Shown: positions 23,073 to 34,522 of the stretch, in pieces
Numbering within the stretch: position 1 is the stretch's first letter
Layout of the letters: each line of letters opens with the position of its first letter
Assembly: GCF_016086655.4 (NCBI RefSeq)
Contig: NC_052140.2
Location: 5,952,001 to 6,016,000, forward strand
Source: Lepeophtheirus salmonis
Taxonomy: Eukaryota; Arthropoda; Copepoda; Siphonostomatoida; Caligidae
DNA length: 64,000 bases
Reading direction: 5' to 3'
Translations under genes and position numbers: made by a program
Notes under the pieces: model-generated
Told to the model about the DNA's origin: nothing
What the model saw: the letters and a program-made list of their open reading frames with translations, nothing else
Databases searched by the model: none

Positions 23073-24107
23073 TTAATTGAACAAGTAGCCGTTGAATCGT
23101 TCAATATGATGGCCCTCAGTATTGATAACCGATTGTAAATGAACCATAAAAGTTGAGGAGGCCTTTATTACATTTTTCTTGTTGAAACAGAACATGTTCC
23201 TCTTTACAGAGAGCTTCAGGGATCTCTATGAGCTATGGGGATGTTCGCTTACTTTCCTTCTCTGCTCTGACTACAACTATAAATCACAAAGGTTAAGGTC
23301 AGGGCTGTTAGAAGGCCACTCATCAGCTTTGATAATGACGTGGATCTGGCTGTCACGGTAATGCATGACAGTTTTGGCAACATGATAAGACACGGAGTCT
23401 TGAACCCACATTAATATTGTATCTTGAGAGTACGTGGCTTCCAGCCATGGCATCACAACATTCTTAATATGGTCCAAGTACATTGAGGAGGTGAACTTGA
23501 GACTGGTGTCAAAAATGGGAGCAGCCATGATATTTGTGTCATTGGTGATAAAGACAAACACCATTATCTTGGACGGGAACTCCGTTTTCCTCAAATGAAT
23601 AACATTACATCTGTCCGCTGCCACCCAGGAATAATTCTTTACGTTATAGGTAGCGTCCAAGCTGAAGTTTGACTAATAAATGAATAGCTTTATACTTCCG
23701 GGATTATTTTACAAATTTGGCGGAGTTTCTTTGCGACCTGATGTCCTTCATCTAGGTGGTAAGAAGGTAATCCCTTCCCTGATGTAAGAATTCAAGCCAA
23801 GGTCGTCCTTGATGGCCTTGTCGCCCATCATCCTACGAATATACCTCTTCCGAGCATGATCAGCTATTGAGGTGTCAGGATTTGCTTTGATGGACTTCTT
23901 GAGCCCAGCTAGGTAGAATCCAGTCCACTTTTTGGCTTTGTGTGAACCAAACGAGGAATGCGAAAGCTCCTTACCCGCCTTCAATCGCTTGCGGACGTCA
24001 TATACGGTGCTCCTGGCATATTTTGTTACTTTGATGATTGCATTAGCATTGTTGCCGACTTCAAACAATTATACAATTACCTTAAGTTTTTCCTCTTGCT
24101 GCTTCAC
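23073..24107 (-). pseudogene. Nearly full-length Tc1/mariner transposase pseudogene (family M2, copy 1)
   Basis: Reads from a decayed start (GTG at 24107, VKQQEEKLKVIV) to HHIERFN and a stop at 23073-23075. In order: an N-terminal helix-turn-helix (NNANAIIKVTKYARSTVYDV), a basic linker (SFGSHKAKKWTGFY), a second DNA-binding region with DHARKRYIRRMMGDKAI, then across a frameshift MDATYNVKNYSWVAADR, KTEFPSKIMVFVFIT, VQDSVSYHVAKTV in the usual second-aspartate region, and ADEWPSNSPDLN in the region of the third acidic residue (family form MWPxxSPDLNP). A TIR (CACTTCTGGCTACACTTG-like) is seen to the right at 24214-24242 with TA beyond. Several stops and frame breaks. The related copy is at 61570-62361. 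Confidence 0.88.
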
Positions 24108-24213
24108 GGTGACATTGAACAGATTAAGTATAAAAGGAAAAGTTGTTGTCTATGGCTTGTGAAGTTAGAGCATAGTTAGAAAAACGCACTAGATTAAAAA
24201 AAAGAAATAATAA

Positions 24214-24242
24214 ATATGTCCGGATACTTCTGGCTACACTTG
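24214..24242. repeat. Outer terminal repeat of mariner family M2, copy 1
   Basis: ATATGTCCGGATACTTCTGG followed by CTACACTTG and then TA. On the other strand it aligns with GTGGGCAGAAGTTTCTGGAC at the right end of the copy at 61.4-62.4 kb. Confidence 0.6.
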
Positions 24243-27092
24243 TATTGTTATAATAATATTAGAGACGATGTTATCATTATTGTATATCGCAACCCCGTCT
24301 CCAAAAAGAAACAGAAAAATAGCCCAACTCAGTTTGTGTTAGCCAATTGTTCCCAACGATGGAACTATTATTCAATAATTGTTCACAGATAAATAAGAAC
24401 TAGTTCGTATCTAAGCAACCAATGTTAAAAACACTGATTACATGAATGAAGAAGAAACATCGACATCTGACGATCAATTACTGTCCAAATTTTAGTTTTA
24501 GTGGTGTATCGCCGTGTAGAATAACCATGCAATCCAATTGTTATTGCAGATGTGTCTCTAAACACTAATCAAGATAAATAGAGATGCTACATTCTATAAA
24601 TATTTTATGTTTTTTATAACTAGAATGAACTATCCCCTAGGCTTTGCAAGATCCAGAAAATACCTTGGATCTTTTGTATGACCCTAAAAGTTCGAGTACC
24701 CAAAGCTGGATCTGGAATCTTTTCAGATGATACAAAATTACTTAAACTGTACCCATGTACTTCGGAACGGCCTTCAAGAACCGTCTTATCTCTACGTGTA
24801 CTATGAAATACATATGTTATATGAAGTGTCAGTTTTGTTGTAAGGGGATTGGGGACTTACAATAAGACCAATAAATAGTAAAACACCTCCAAATAAAAAA
24901 TAGTGATGGGAGGATTACTAAAAAATGATATCAAATTTATGTATCTGGACTTTATGACTCAAATATTTTATAACAAAATAAATTTGTCTCTCACGAGTCT
25001 GCTTTTTCCATCAACTGAAACATTAACAAACAAGGTCTAAAACAAAACAAGATGAATCATTGAAAAATGTTTGTTGCCTATTAAATTCTTTAAAATAATT
25101 ATTCCTTTAAAACATGAAAAGTTAAATACATAGAAACAAAAACAAAAAAAAAACCGGTTTTTTTACCAGTATCTAGAACTTAGGTATTTAAATACCCAAG
25201 TTCTGTTTATTCAGTTTTTGGAAAATTGGGGGACTTAACCTATCTGAAATGATTTTTAAAACGATGTAAAACATAACATTGTTATAATTAATTTTTTTTT
25301 TTAATTTTCTGATTTATAAAACTTGTTTTTTTTCATCATGACGAAAAAACATTCTAGTAAAAAGCAAAAAAAAAAAACTTTGATGGGGGGGGTGATACAG
25401 CTCTCCCCCTCTGCGGACGTCCCTGCATCCCTTTCCGTCAAACAGGCCTGAAAACAAGCTGCAAGTGCTACTTAATGTATAATCTGAAGTAAATGAATAT
25501 TTTTATTTACAAGTTCGGTTGAGACGTTATTACACTAATAACGTTATGTAATAATATTAAAATAATATAATGCCAAACTGATTTCAAAACTTGAGAGCCT
25601 TGAATCTGCGTGTACAGCCTACAAACTGTATGTACAAAACCCCAATATTTGGTTTAATTTTTCTAGGCAATATTCGAGGTAGGAAACGGCTCTTAGTCGA
25701 ATTGATCTCTTTAGTTAATTTTTTTCAAGAATGTGAATTATACGCTGTGTAGAAATATTGTATTTTGTGTGCTTGACTTTTCTCTTTGAACGAATTATGC
25801 TCGTAACTCAAGGTACATTACTACATATTTTTTGTTAATAATAACAATAATCCATAGATTTGACTTCTTTTTTAGCAAAAAGTACTATGTCATATGGGTA
25901 ATAATTAATATTACTTTTCTCATAAGATAACGAACTTTTTCTTGAAATATTGTGATGTCCTTAACTCATATTGTTGCTGTTTTTGAAAATATAATTTACT
26001 TAAAACTAAAGTACAGAATTTCAGCAATCGACTGAAATATTTCTTCATTGTTTTAATATATTCTTCATGGAACTCAGATTTTCTAAAGAAAAAGCACTCA
26101 TTTACAAATTTTAACAAAGATAAATCGTGTTTTAAAAATGATAAAAACATGTTAAAAAAAAGGTTTAGAAATCTTTCAACATATGGCTTTGAAATGTATT
26201 CATATAAATTATCCCTATCTTCGACACTTTATGTTTGTAAAAAGTTTTGAATCTTTAAAACATCGAAAAATACCAAAAAATTATGACCTTTGTATTAAGA
26301 GTCTGAGACTAATAAATATAACTTAAGGCCATATTAGGAATCTAAGAAAGTGGGTCTTTGAAAAAAGGTTCCTTGGATAATTTTATCGTGGGATTACTCA
26401 CCCTGGGACAATTGGTCTTAGAAAAAGCTCACCGAGCAGAGGAATCTCCTTAGTTTATTTAATGTAGATATTATTTCCCATTAATAAAGTCATTGAAAAA
26501 TCAAAATTAAGAAATAGATATCACTTCGAGTTGATTTCAAAGTAGTATTTTTTTGGTCTGAGACCCCGTACGCACGGTAACGTTTTCAAAAAGATGCTGT
26601 ATTTGTTTTCTTCAGATTCAAAATTTTGCATCCAGATGAGAAAAAAATCTGCTCTACCCGAGCCGGTTAAGAACGTAGATGTATATAATGGGAGTTTTAA
26701 TAGAAATGAAGGAAATGAGCTCATTCCACCAGTAAAAATTAGCCACTTAATTTCTATAATTTGTTTCAACAATTATTTAATATGTAAAACATGTTGTCAG
26801 ATTCTTCAACCCTAGAAGCAGTTTTCACAAAATATCGTTAGAGCTTTTAGATTAGTAAAATTATTTGTTTTTTGCTTGAATTATTTTGTGTTTCAGTAAC
26901 GTTCGTGAATGTTTTTTTTTGGAAGAAATCTTGGAGAAACTGTTCCGGGGCATCACTTAAGAGATCGCTTCTAGTCTTGATCTTTTTCCTTTAAAAAAAA
27001 GCAAAAAAAAACAACACATTGCGTTTCGTTCCTTACGAGAGCTTTGTTGTTATTTTAACCCTTTAATTTATTCCGAATGATAAGTCATAATT
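24243..27092. other. AT-rich interval; short palindrome and R7 scrap
   Basis: Contains a 15-base-arm palindrome at 25175-25204 (AGAACTTAGGTATTT and its complement, one mismatch, no loop). A GC-rich R7-like piece (CTGCGGACGTCCCTGCATCC) lies near 25410-25430. Short frames (25920-26150, 26521-26815) show no recognisable domain. Confidence 0.4.
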
Positions 27093-27518
27093 ATGAAGGA
27101 ATCTTTAGGTTGGTCTTATCCTATGTCAAATGATCTTAATACACTTAAGAAAGATCTTGCTTCAAAAGCCATGAAGAGTAAAATTATTATAGATCTAAAG
27201 CTGATTGAGGGAGATCATTCTCCCAAAAGACCCACTTATATAGAAGTAGGAGATATGATCTTTGGAACAATGAAACTGAAAAATTCAGTTCTTCTGAGTA
27301 TTCATGTTTGTTTTCCAGGCTCTTGAAATATTTTATTAGATGCAATTGAAAATTTAAAAGCGACTAAGAAGAAGAAACCCCTTATTAATGTAAAAAACAC
27401 TATGAGCTCACGTACAAGGCCAGTATCAGTTACAAAAATATATGCTCCAGATACTAGTCCCACAGAACAGGGAAAATCCCAGGAAAGTACAGAAGAATTA
27501 ATGTTTGCTAGTTTTTAA
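27093..27518 (+). pseudogene. Unidentified gene with one in-frame stop
   Basis: A single reading frame of 142 codons, interrupted only by TGA at 27324-27326. It begins MKESLGWSYPMSNDLNTLKK, continues KIIIDLKLIEGDHSPKRP, YIEVGDMIFGTMKL and, after the stop, NILLDAIENLKATKKKKPL, TMSSRTRPVSVTKIYAPD and ESTEELMFASF before TAA. Composition is protein-like on both sides of the stop, arguing for one recently damaged gene or processed copy. No domain is recognised. The TTTTCCAG just before the TGA could be a splice acceptor, but no matching donor was identified. A recoded stop is not supported by anything seen here. Confidence 0.45.
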
Positions 27519-27994
27519 TTGTTATTATACATCTATCATAACTTCCTTCATCTGCCGGTATTACACTGTCAGAAAAAAGATCGCAAATGCATATGACTGA
27601 ATTTTTTCCTGAAGTGATATAAAATCAAATCAGTGTATTAATAAGATTTTATCACTTATTACTAGAGGAGGAAAGGGTAAAAAATGCCGACATTTTTTGA
27701 TGAGTCATATACTATCTTTTAGTCCCGACCAAATTTGTCTTCAAGACATTGGGATTGAGGCGTCTTCTTCTTGTCATGTTAACGGACCAGTCTGCCTGAC
27801 AAAAAGAATTCACTATATTTCAAAGAGAGGAATCTAAACTTTTGTTACGAGTAAATTAAATGATATATCTTGCCTGAACTAATATTCTCAAAAAAGTGCC
27901 TGGGATAAAATAGGCATAATGGCGAATGGGGTTAAATTTTCAATTATAAATTCAAACTTTTTTTAACATGCCCAAAATGTTAATAACTTTCTGG
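27519..27994. other. AT-rich interval, nothing recognised
   Basis: No open frame or repeat family that I can support. Confidence 0.4.
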
Positions 27995-28165
27995 AATTCC
28001 TGTCCAGCTTGCAGAAGAAGATCAAGTAGTACCCCTTTCCGTGGCTACTAGGACCATTATGAGTGTTGTAAAGGGCGAATTGGGATTGTCTTCATACTCA
28101 AGGACACCATACCACCTTCTTACGGAGGTCATGAAGGCCAGGAGTCTCGAAAGTCCTTGTGTTTC
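27995..28165 (+). pseudogene. Tc1/mariner transposase fragment (second DNA-binding region)
   Basis: The frame reads VVPLSVATRTIMSVVKGELG, then LSSYSRTPYHLLTEVMKARS and LESP. This matches the second helix-turn-helix of Tc1/mariner transposases, where S-ATIRRAV-DDLGLKSY-R-RHLLT---K--RLERC recurs. The N-terminal domain and the catalytic core are both missing. It may derive from the same group as M2 (compare GDKAIKDDLGLNSYIRE in the copy at 23-24 kb). Confidence 0.65.
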
Positions 28166-28579
28166 TAGTCAACCATGTATAAATATATCCGACAAACAAA
28201 TCAAATCTGGTTAAATAATGAATGACGGATGAGAATTAATTACAGAAATCTATGAGGAGGCAAATATTTATTTATTATTCTTGAAATTAAAGAAAAATGA
28301 CTTAAATATGTTGAAAGGATTCAAAAGTATGGCATTATACTTGCACAAAAATGGTTTGTATGAATATTCAAAGCATAAAAAAATCTTCTTTGGTTTCTTG
28401 GGTATATACAATATAGTATGTACATTAGGGCATTGATACTTAACATTTAGATAAACTAATCACTTTTAAAATCTCACAACTTCTATGTTGTAACTATTAC
28501 TGTTTTGATTTAATAATTTTTTTTTTTATAGCTCTTATTTTTTAGTTGAAACATGAATTACTTAATATAAAGTAATTGA
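28166..28579. other. AT-rich interval, nothing recognised
   Basis: Contains a 12-T run near 28525. No supported feature. Confidence 0.4.
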
Positions 28580-28581
28580 TA

Positions 28582-29376
28582 CAGGCTTGGGCAACAAAAT
28601 GTGGACTTGAGAAGGATTTCCCCACAAAACTTGTTAACAAGACCTTTGCAAACTTGGTCACTCAATATGGCGAACCTCAGCATGAATCACAACGTCACTG
28701 GAAGGCCTTGTAGGAGTTATGACAAACTATTCAGATAGGTAGTGCCATGAAGCAACTATAGCGGCCTTCAGCTAGTCCCATTTGGGCGTGGACTTTTTTA
28801 GTTTCCCTCCCCATAGTGTCCCACACAGCCAAGTCCAGCAGGTTCAAATCAGGAGAGGACGGGGCCAAATCTAATTTCCATTTTACCTCTCGAGCCTCCT
28901 GACATTCATGAACTCTGTGGGAAGATGGTGTTCCAAGTCGTCCTTCACATCCCTCCTGATGGCCCTAGCAGCCACGGAAAAGTCTTTGGCGAGGTGATTC
29001 ATCTATTTATTCGTCCTTGATCTGCTTCTCCAAGCTGGATATGAACACCGTATCCTTCTTCAAATTGTGCCATCCAATTCCTGCTTTCCAAGAGATGTCT
29101 TTTCCTTCATACTTCACTTTGGCTACCATGAAAACCAGACTCTTGGAGTACTTCAGAATGCCCATAATCCTCACCACCTTAACTTCAGCATCAAAGAGAT
29201 CTGAGATGCACTACCTTTTGGCTTCTTGCTCACTCATGATGACGAAATGTTTATTAAAGTTTGTTTATGCACAAAGGAGGGCTGAACCAGAATGTCTAAA
29301 AATAATCACTAAACCATCCTATATTAATGAGAAAATTAAAACTAATTAACACTTCATTTTTTGCTACCCAACCCTG
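28582..29376 (-). mobile_element. Internally deleted mariner-like element with TIRs and TA duplication (M3)
   Basis: 795-bp element. The left end CAGGCTTGGGCAACAAAATG and, on the other strand, the right end CAGGGTTGGGTAGCAAAAAA are imperfect inverted repeats of about 25 bases, each bordered outside by TA (28580-28581 and 29377-29378). Inside is a transposase gene missing its catalytic middle. Confidence 0.8.
28640..29237 (-). pseudogene. Internally deleted mariner transposase (M3)
   Basis: Starts at ATG 29237 with MSEQEAKR and a stop, then SDLFDAEVKVVRIMGILKYS and a helix-turn-helix/linker stretch (KYEGKDISWKAGIGWHNLKK). The second DNA-binding part is NHLAKDFSVAARAIRRDVKD, followed by DLEHHLP. 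It then jumps directly to the C-terminal signature APSSPDLNLLDLAVWDTMG and RETKKVHAQMG. The two upstream catalytic aspartate motifs are absent, about 130 residues being lost. The protein cannot be catalytic; the element could only have been moved in trans. Confidence 0.8.
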
Positions 29377-30689
29377 TAGATAAAAAAGGTTCATGAAGTA
29401 ACTTCTCCAATACAAGCGATGTATATGAAGGAACTGAAAATATAAAAACTAAATTATGGATAATCCCTCAAAAAATATCTTCCTTCGATGAGATTTAATA
29501 AGAGGTCCATACTCACTGGAACATGAGATATGGGATTAGAAGTTAGATCTCAAATGAATAGAAGGAAATTATTTATACAAAAATTAGCTTTTTCTATGAA
29601 CAAATTGAATCATACTTGTTAATTGCCTTTGGAGCATTCCTTCAAGTTTCACTCCAAAAAAATGAAATTTTCAGACAAAATCTTATGATGAATTACAAAA
29701 ATCACAAATGAGGTTTTCCGTGGACGGTGAGATAAGTCCCTGTCTGCGTGTTCAGTATTCATTAAATTTTTATTAAAAATTAATTTTTCTCTTTTACAAT
29801 TGTTATTTCTTTGAATAATTATTTTTTATTTATTTGCAAAGCTCTTTTAACGGGATTGCATGCTTAGAGTCTATCCAAATATTAAGCAGTCTAAGATAAT
29901 GGCGATTTTTACTTCTTTAAATGATTATTTCTTTATGAACCACGGATATTTGGTAGACATTTAAATATATATTCTAAAAATAATAGTGGTTTTCCAATAA
30001 CTAGTCGTAGAAACTCTTAAACATCGATTTTAAATGGGTGTCTACTGATGGTAGACGTTGTGTAATTACTTCATAATATAATTGTTTCCAAAATATTAAC
30101 AAATAACTATTTACTTTAAAAAAATAAAGTTACTTTGAAGTTTGGAAAGTGTTAAATTACAATATACTGAGAGAAAAATTTCCTTTAGAAAAGCTTCAAA
30201 TGTGTCAAACTTAACAAATCAAATGATTACTGAGAATGTCAATGATCTGAATTAAAGACGATAATATTAAAAGATCATATATATGGCTAATATCATTTGG
30301 CATCTCGAAAATGCGTAGAGTGTATATATATTTGAAGACACCCTTTTAAGTTAAATCCGTGAAGTTTCAGTGTTGAGAGCTCTTTTTAAAAAAGTGATTT
30401 TGAAATATTTAGATATGGGAAGTTACTCTTATAATTCTGAAATTAACACAACATGCGGGCTTAGGATCAATTTTCAAAAATGAGTGTGCTCAATATGAAC
30501 CCTAAGCTCTTTTTGGACTGCACTGCTTTGTTCAGATAAAACACATGAAGTGACAGTTTTTGACAATTCACTTTTTTATGTTTATGAGACTCCTCCATAT
30601 TCAAAATGTCTTGCATAAATTTTCAGCAAAATCATCTAATTAGAAGATTGTGTTTTTTTTAGGTAGACGGAAAACATTAACTTTGAGAC
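29377..30689. other. AT-rich interval, nothing recognised
   Basis: No repeat family, motif or credible frame found. Confidence 0.4.
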
Positions 30690-31236
30690 ACGCCGGACAT
30701 CAAATAGCTCGGGGTAAATCGCTTCACCATCTATGGAGTTTGAAAGCGTCTGAAAAATTGGTTCAGCCTTAAGGATCGTTCTCAAATCTGTAGGATAGTC
30801 AAGCTAATCACCGAAGCTGCCAAAAACGTCTTTGGAACTGAAATAACCTGGTGGTGATTATGAATCAATGTGCTGATCACATGAAGAGGTCATCCTGCAT
30901 GATTTCACTTGGTTTATTATTGCCCATGTGGCCTTGGATTGAGGAATTTGCAGCTGGGGAGCCATTTGTCCATCAACAAAACTCTGCTCTGCGTGTCAAT
31001 TTTTTTACTTTGTTGTACCCAGTGTTTGGCCTCCTAGGTCACCGAACACGGCCCCATGGACTTCTTTGTGTAGGATGCAGTTGAGCAACAGATCTTACTA
31101 CAACACAAAATCTGAGATGATATCCAAGATCCTGGATTCATTCTTGAATCTGTCAAAAGAGACTGTCCTCAAGACCTGCTTCCGTTTTCGAGGTCGAGTC
31201 GAGGCCATTATTAATCTCAAAAGACGATTATATTGA
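30690..31236 (+). pseudogene. Mariner transposase pseudogene, internally deleted (M4)
   Basis: The N-terminal part reads SSGVNRFTIYGV-like helix-turn-helix sequence near 30700-30740, in a broken frame. FVHQQNSAL (about 30970) corresponds to the family's F-QQDSAPSH block that carries the second aspartate. Further on, in another frame, FGLLGHRTRPHGLLCVGCS, read one base off, gives SPNTAPMDFFVWDAVEQQ, the family's SPDLNPMDFFVW-like block. The C-terminus FRGRVEAIINLKR (stop at 31234) matches the RGRVEAVIE-like end. The first catalytic motif is missing, and there are many stops. Confidence 0.75.
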
Positions 31237-32300
31237 TAATTAATATTTTTTTAAATTCAGCTTTCGTTTGGTATTGGGTTTTATTAAAGTCGAATGATCA
31301 GTTAAGGAGAAAATCAATTTACAAAAAAATGTTAAATAAATGTCGCACCTGTAGTTATTCGTTTTGGGCTTGGATTCACAAGAGAACAGCGTTCCAGTTT
31401 ATATAAAAAAGATATATAAATTTTTTTTTATAAAGTTGAAGAATACGATCTGCTTGTACAAGAAAATGGTAGAAATTAAAAAGAATATTAATTTTTACAC
31501 GTGTCATGCGCTCATTTTCTCTTCAGTAATAATAAGATTTCCATTAGACACATCAATAATCTTAACCAGATAAGCAGATATCCTTCTCTTGTGGACTCAA
31601 AACATTTTTTTTATCCAAATAAAAGAAATAGAACATCGTTATAAAAACGTTTGTATGTGGAGAGGGCCTGAATAACCCTTTACAGGAAACTATTTCGTGA
31701 TCTATATTTACACATCAGAACCTTAACGTTCCTGGTCAATAAAACTTGTAACCCGAATATATTATCATCAAGAAAAAAATCCTAGATAGTAAGTGTACAA
31801 ATGAATCTCATTTTAATGAAAAGTAGTTCATTTTTACACAAAATATGTATGTATCCGTATTTTATGTGCTTAAAGAAAAAAAAGAAAAAAAAAGGGAAAT
31901 ATCTTTTGAAAATATCAAAAAAAAGAATTTTTTCCCCTTAAATAAATATATTTTATTTTAAATAATATTTTTTACTTATTATTTCTCAAATGTATGTATT
32001 GTGAGAGTACACAGAGTATTTGATGTACTCATTTATGCCTATTTATTAAAGCCTTCTACATCTAAATCTGCAACACCCCCATTCATCCAATAACATAAAT
32101 TTTTCAATGCCATGTACAGAGTGAGGACCCAAACTTGCTGCAGTAGTTAATTATGCACAATCATATCTCAGTTATTTGTAATAACGAGGTTTCACTACGC
32201 TACTGAACGATAGCAGAAACGTAAATATACAAGCTTTTATTTTATTCTACGTCTGTAAGTGTTAAAATGCACCGTTGGCATCTCCATTCGGACTGTCAAG
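31237..32300. other. AT-rich interval, nothing recognised
   Basis: A 69-codon frame at 31364-31573 is K/I/F-rich and looks like chance. No repeat family was recognised. Confidence 0.4.
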
Positions 32301-32481
32301 AACATAAAGAAGTCCATTAAGAATGAGAATAGTACAGCCATACAGCCAAAAAGAACTTAAACTTCTTAGTGTAACAATATGGCTGACATCTGGCCTGCTT
32401 CCATCTAGCTTTCCCACGTCCTGACCCCAACTTTGGCTGTATGGCTGTACTATTCTCATTCTTAATGGACTTCTTTATGTT
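32301..32481. repeat. Perfect 50-bp inverted repeat with 81-bp spacer
   Basis: 32301-32350 and 32432-32481 are exact reverse complements, containing AATGAGAATAGTACAGCCAT and GGCTGTATGGCTGTACTATT. The spacer is unique sequence. The minus frame 32262-32459 simply crosses it and is not considered a gene. Confidence 0.9.
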
Positions 32482-33439
32482 TCAAAAGTATTCGACACAG
32501 TCTAAAAATACACATAATAGTTTTGAATCAACTACCATCCTCTTCACAACTGCTGTATCCCTATCCAAGAGGGTCAGTCTAAGATAATTATAGTTGTAAA
32601 CAATCCCATACTTGTGCTTCGGTTGATTTATGAATGACTTGTTAAAAATATTTAAAAAGCTTGGCTTGATTTTAATTTTTTTTTTTTTTCATAATACTGG
32701 TCAACAATTTTTTTTCTTGCATGAACTTTGACCATGGATTCTTATAGAATTGGGGCTGCTGATTCCGAATATATGCTTAGATTTGCCACATCCCATCAAG
32801 TTTTTGTGATATCTGATATTTAATATTTGTGGATGTTTACATAAAAAAGCCTATAATGATACCACTTGTTCCTGTTATGTATGTATCTTTCTCTCTCTCT
32901 TTGATTCGAGTACTTAACGTGTTTTAATATATATCTTGATGTGTGCCAGCTCTTCCTTTAGCAATCAATATATCCTTTATTTAATCCAATCTATACCAGT
33001 AAAACTCTCATTGGATATTATTTCTTGTGTTGCTCTCATTTGGATTTAGTAAACGTTGGAGATTATATATTAAATATTTTTTAAATCACCATCATAGCTG
33101 TTATTAGTTATGTGACCAGACGTCCCCGTTTCGGAGATATTTCCCAGTTGGACGTGACCCCGAATCTATCTTGGTTCTGATGTGACCAAAGTAAGGAAAT
33201 AGTAGTATCCAAGGCTATTTAAATTTTGATGAAGATCCTCATCTCCTTAAGTTAACATTTTTGGAAATTTGGTCATTTAAAGAAATCATCAATGATACTT
33301 TCAGACTCTATGCGTAGGACGAAAGTTATATCTATTTTTCGGATTTTTTCATGAAATTATAAGTCGAGAACAACGATCAAGTCTCGTCCAATATAGTACA
33401 ATGTTGGATCTATTTTATTTTCAGCCAAATGAAAATATA
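32482..33439. other. AT-rich interval, nothing firm
   Basis: Contains a CTCTCTCTCT stretch near 32890 and a GC-richer patch near 33115-33185 (GTGACCAGACGTCCCCGTTT and GTGACC at its end) that may be an old repeat. No gene seen. Confidence 0.4.
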
Positions 33440-34084
33440 CAGGGTAAGGAAGGAAATTTTTCAGGTTAACATAAACAAAACTCTTTTGGTTCAAAAACTC
33501 AAAGTTTTATTAACTGATTTGAAGAAAAAAATTGTTATCAAATCACAGAGGCTGCACCTTATTTAGTATGGTCTCTATGAGAAGCAATGACAGCCTCATT
33601 ACGATGTCTAAAGATGCTACAGGCTTTGGCGATTTTGTCCTCAGGGTAGTTGGACCAGACCTTTGAGATGGACAAATTCAGATCATAAATATATCTGTAA
33701 GAGTTGGAATCTGTGATGACGTCGTGAGTGCCCCACAAAAAGAAATCAAGGGGGTTGAAGTCGGTTGAGGAAGAAGGCCATATGCCCTTGGGCCAGAAAT
33801 CAAACAAGTTTTGCTGGAGTTTTGGACTCTGGAAATTGTGAATAGCTCTCACATTGACCCTGACCATAGCAGCAACTTATTTTTGGCTATATGTGCGTCT
33901 AGCAAGTCGGATACACGACGCCTTCTTCCCTCCTGCCCACTCATTTGGTGGCTGATTCAAAACAAAAACTGAATAAAAAAAGCTAATATATTACACAATT
34001 ACTTGATATATTAAATACAACATCAGACTAAAAAAAAAGTAAAAATGTAATTAGATCGACCAATTTTTTTGTTCCTATACCCTG
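33440..34084 (-). mobile_element. Short internally deleted mariner element with TIRs and TA duplication (M5)
   Basis: 645 bp. The left end CAGGGTAAGGAAGGAAATTT and the opposite-strand right end CAGGGTATAGGAACAAAAAA are inverted repeats. Both sides are flanked by TA (33438-33439 and 34085-34086). The only content is the truncated transposase at 33559-33944. Confidence 0.85.
33559..33944 (-). pseudogene. Internally deleted mariner transposase (M5)
   Basis: ATG at 33944 begins MSGQEGRRRVSDLLDAHIAK, a typical mariner start. About 15 residues later a frame change leads straight to NFQSPKLQQNLFDFWPKG, IWPSSSTDFNPLDFFLWG and the C-terminal region YPEDKIAKACSIF, RHRNEAVIASH, then stop. In the family the third acidic residue sits in PSSPDLNPLD, and here that block is well preserved. 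Both earlier catalytic aspartates and most of the DNA-binding domain have been deleted, so the product would be inert. Confidence 0.82.
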
Positions 34085-34522
34085 TACAATTAGCCCATGT
34101 TTTAGTATCTTTTCCTTTGGGAATAAGATGGACAATATAAGAGCCTATTTGTGCCATTTTGAGATATCCTTATTTTTCCTTAAAATAATATATTTGGCAT
34201 TATTATCAAACAAAATGTTGTTTGTTATGTCCAGTCGGCCATCAAAAAGAGACGCTCAATTCACAAATTTGAATTCATCATTAACTCTTGATTTTTTTAA
34301 TATATATATTTCAAATTTTATCTATAGTATACTTTTTTTTTGTCTGGTTCTAATTGCATTAATTTCAATTAAAAGGCTTGAAGCTATGGCAGTGGCAGCT
34401 TAGAGGTAATGGTTTAGTTAGTAAGAATCATACCTTCAGTTATAGTGTATTTTTTGTACATTTATTCTATTGTACTAATGCACGGGTATGTCCAAAGAAA
34501 CATTATTTAAATTTTTACTATA

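Noticed and set aside
27324..27326. In-frame TGA as a possible selenocysteine codon
   Set aside because: No SECIS-like structure could be recognised downstream and no selenoprotein motif surrounds it. A simple nonsense mutation is more likely.
34128..34403. 91-codon plus frame after the M5 element
   Set aside because: Dominated by F, I, L, N and S from AT-rich DNA, with no motif or conserved neighbour.
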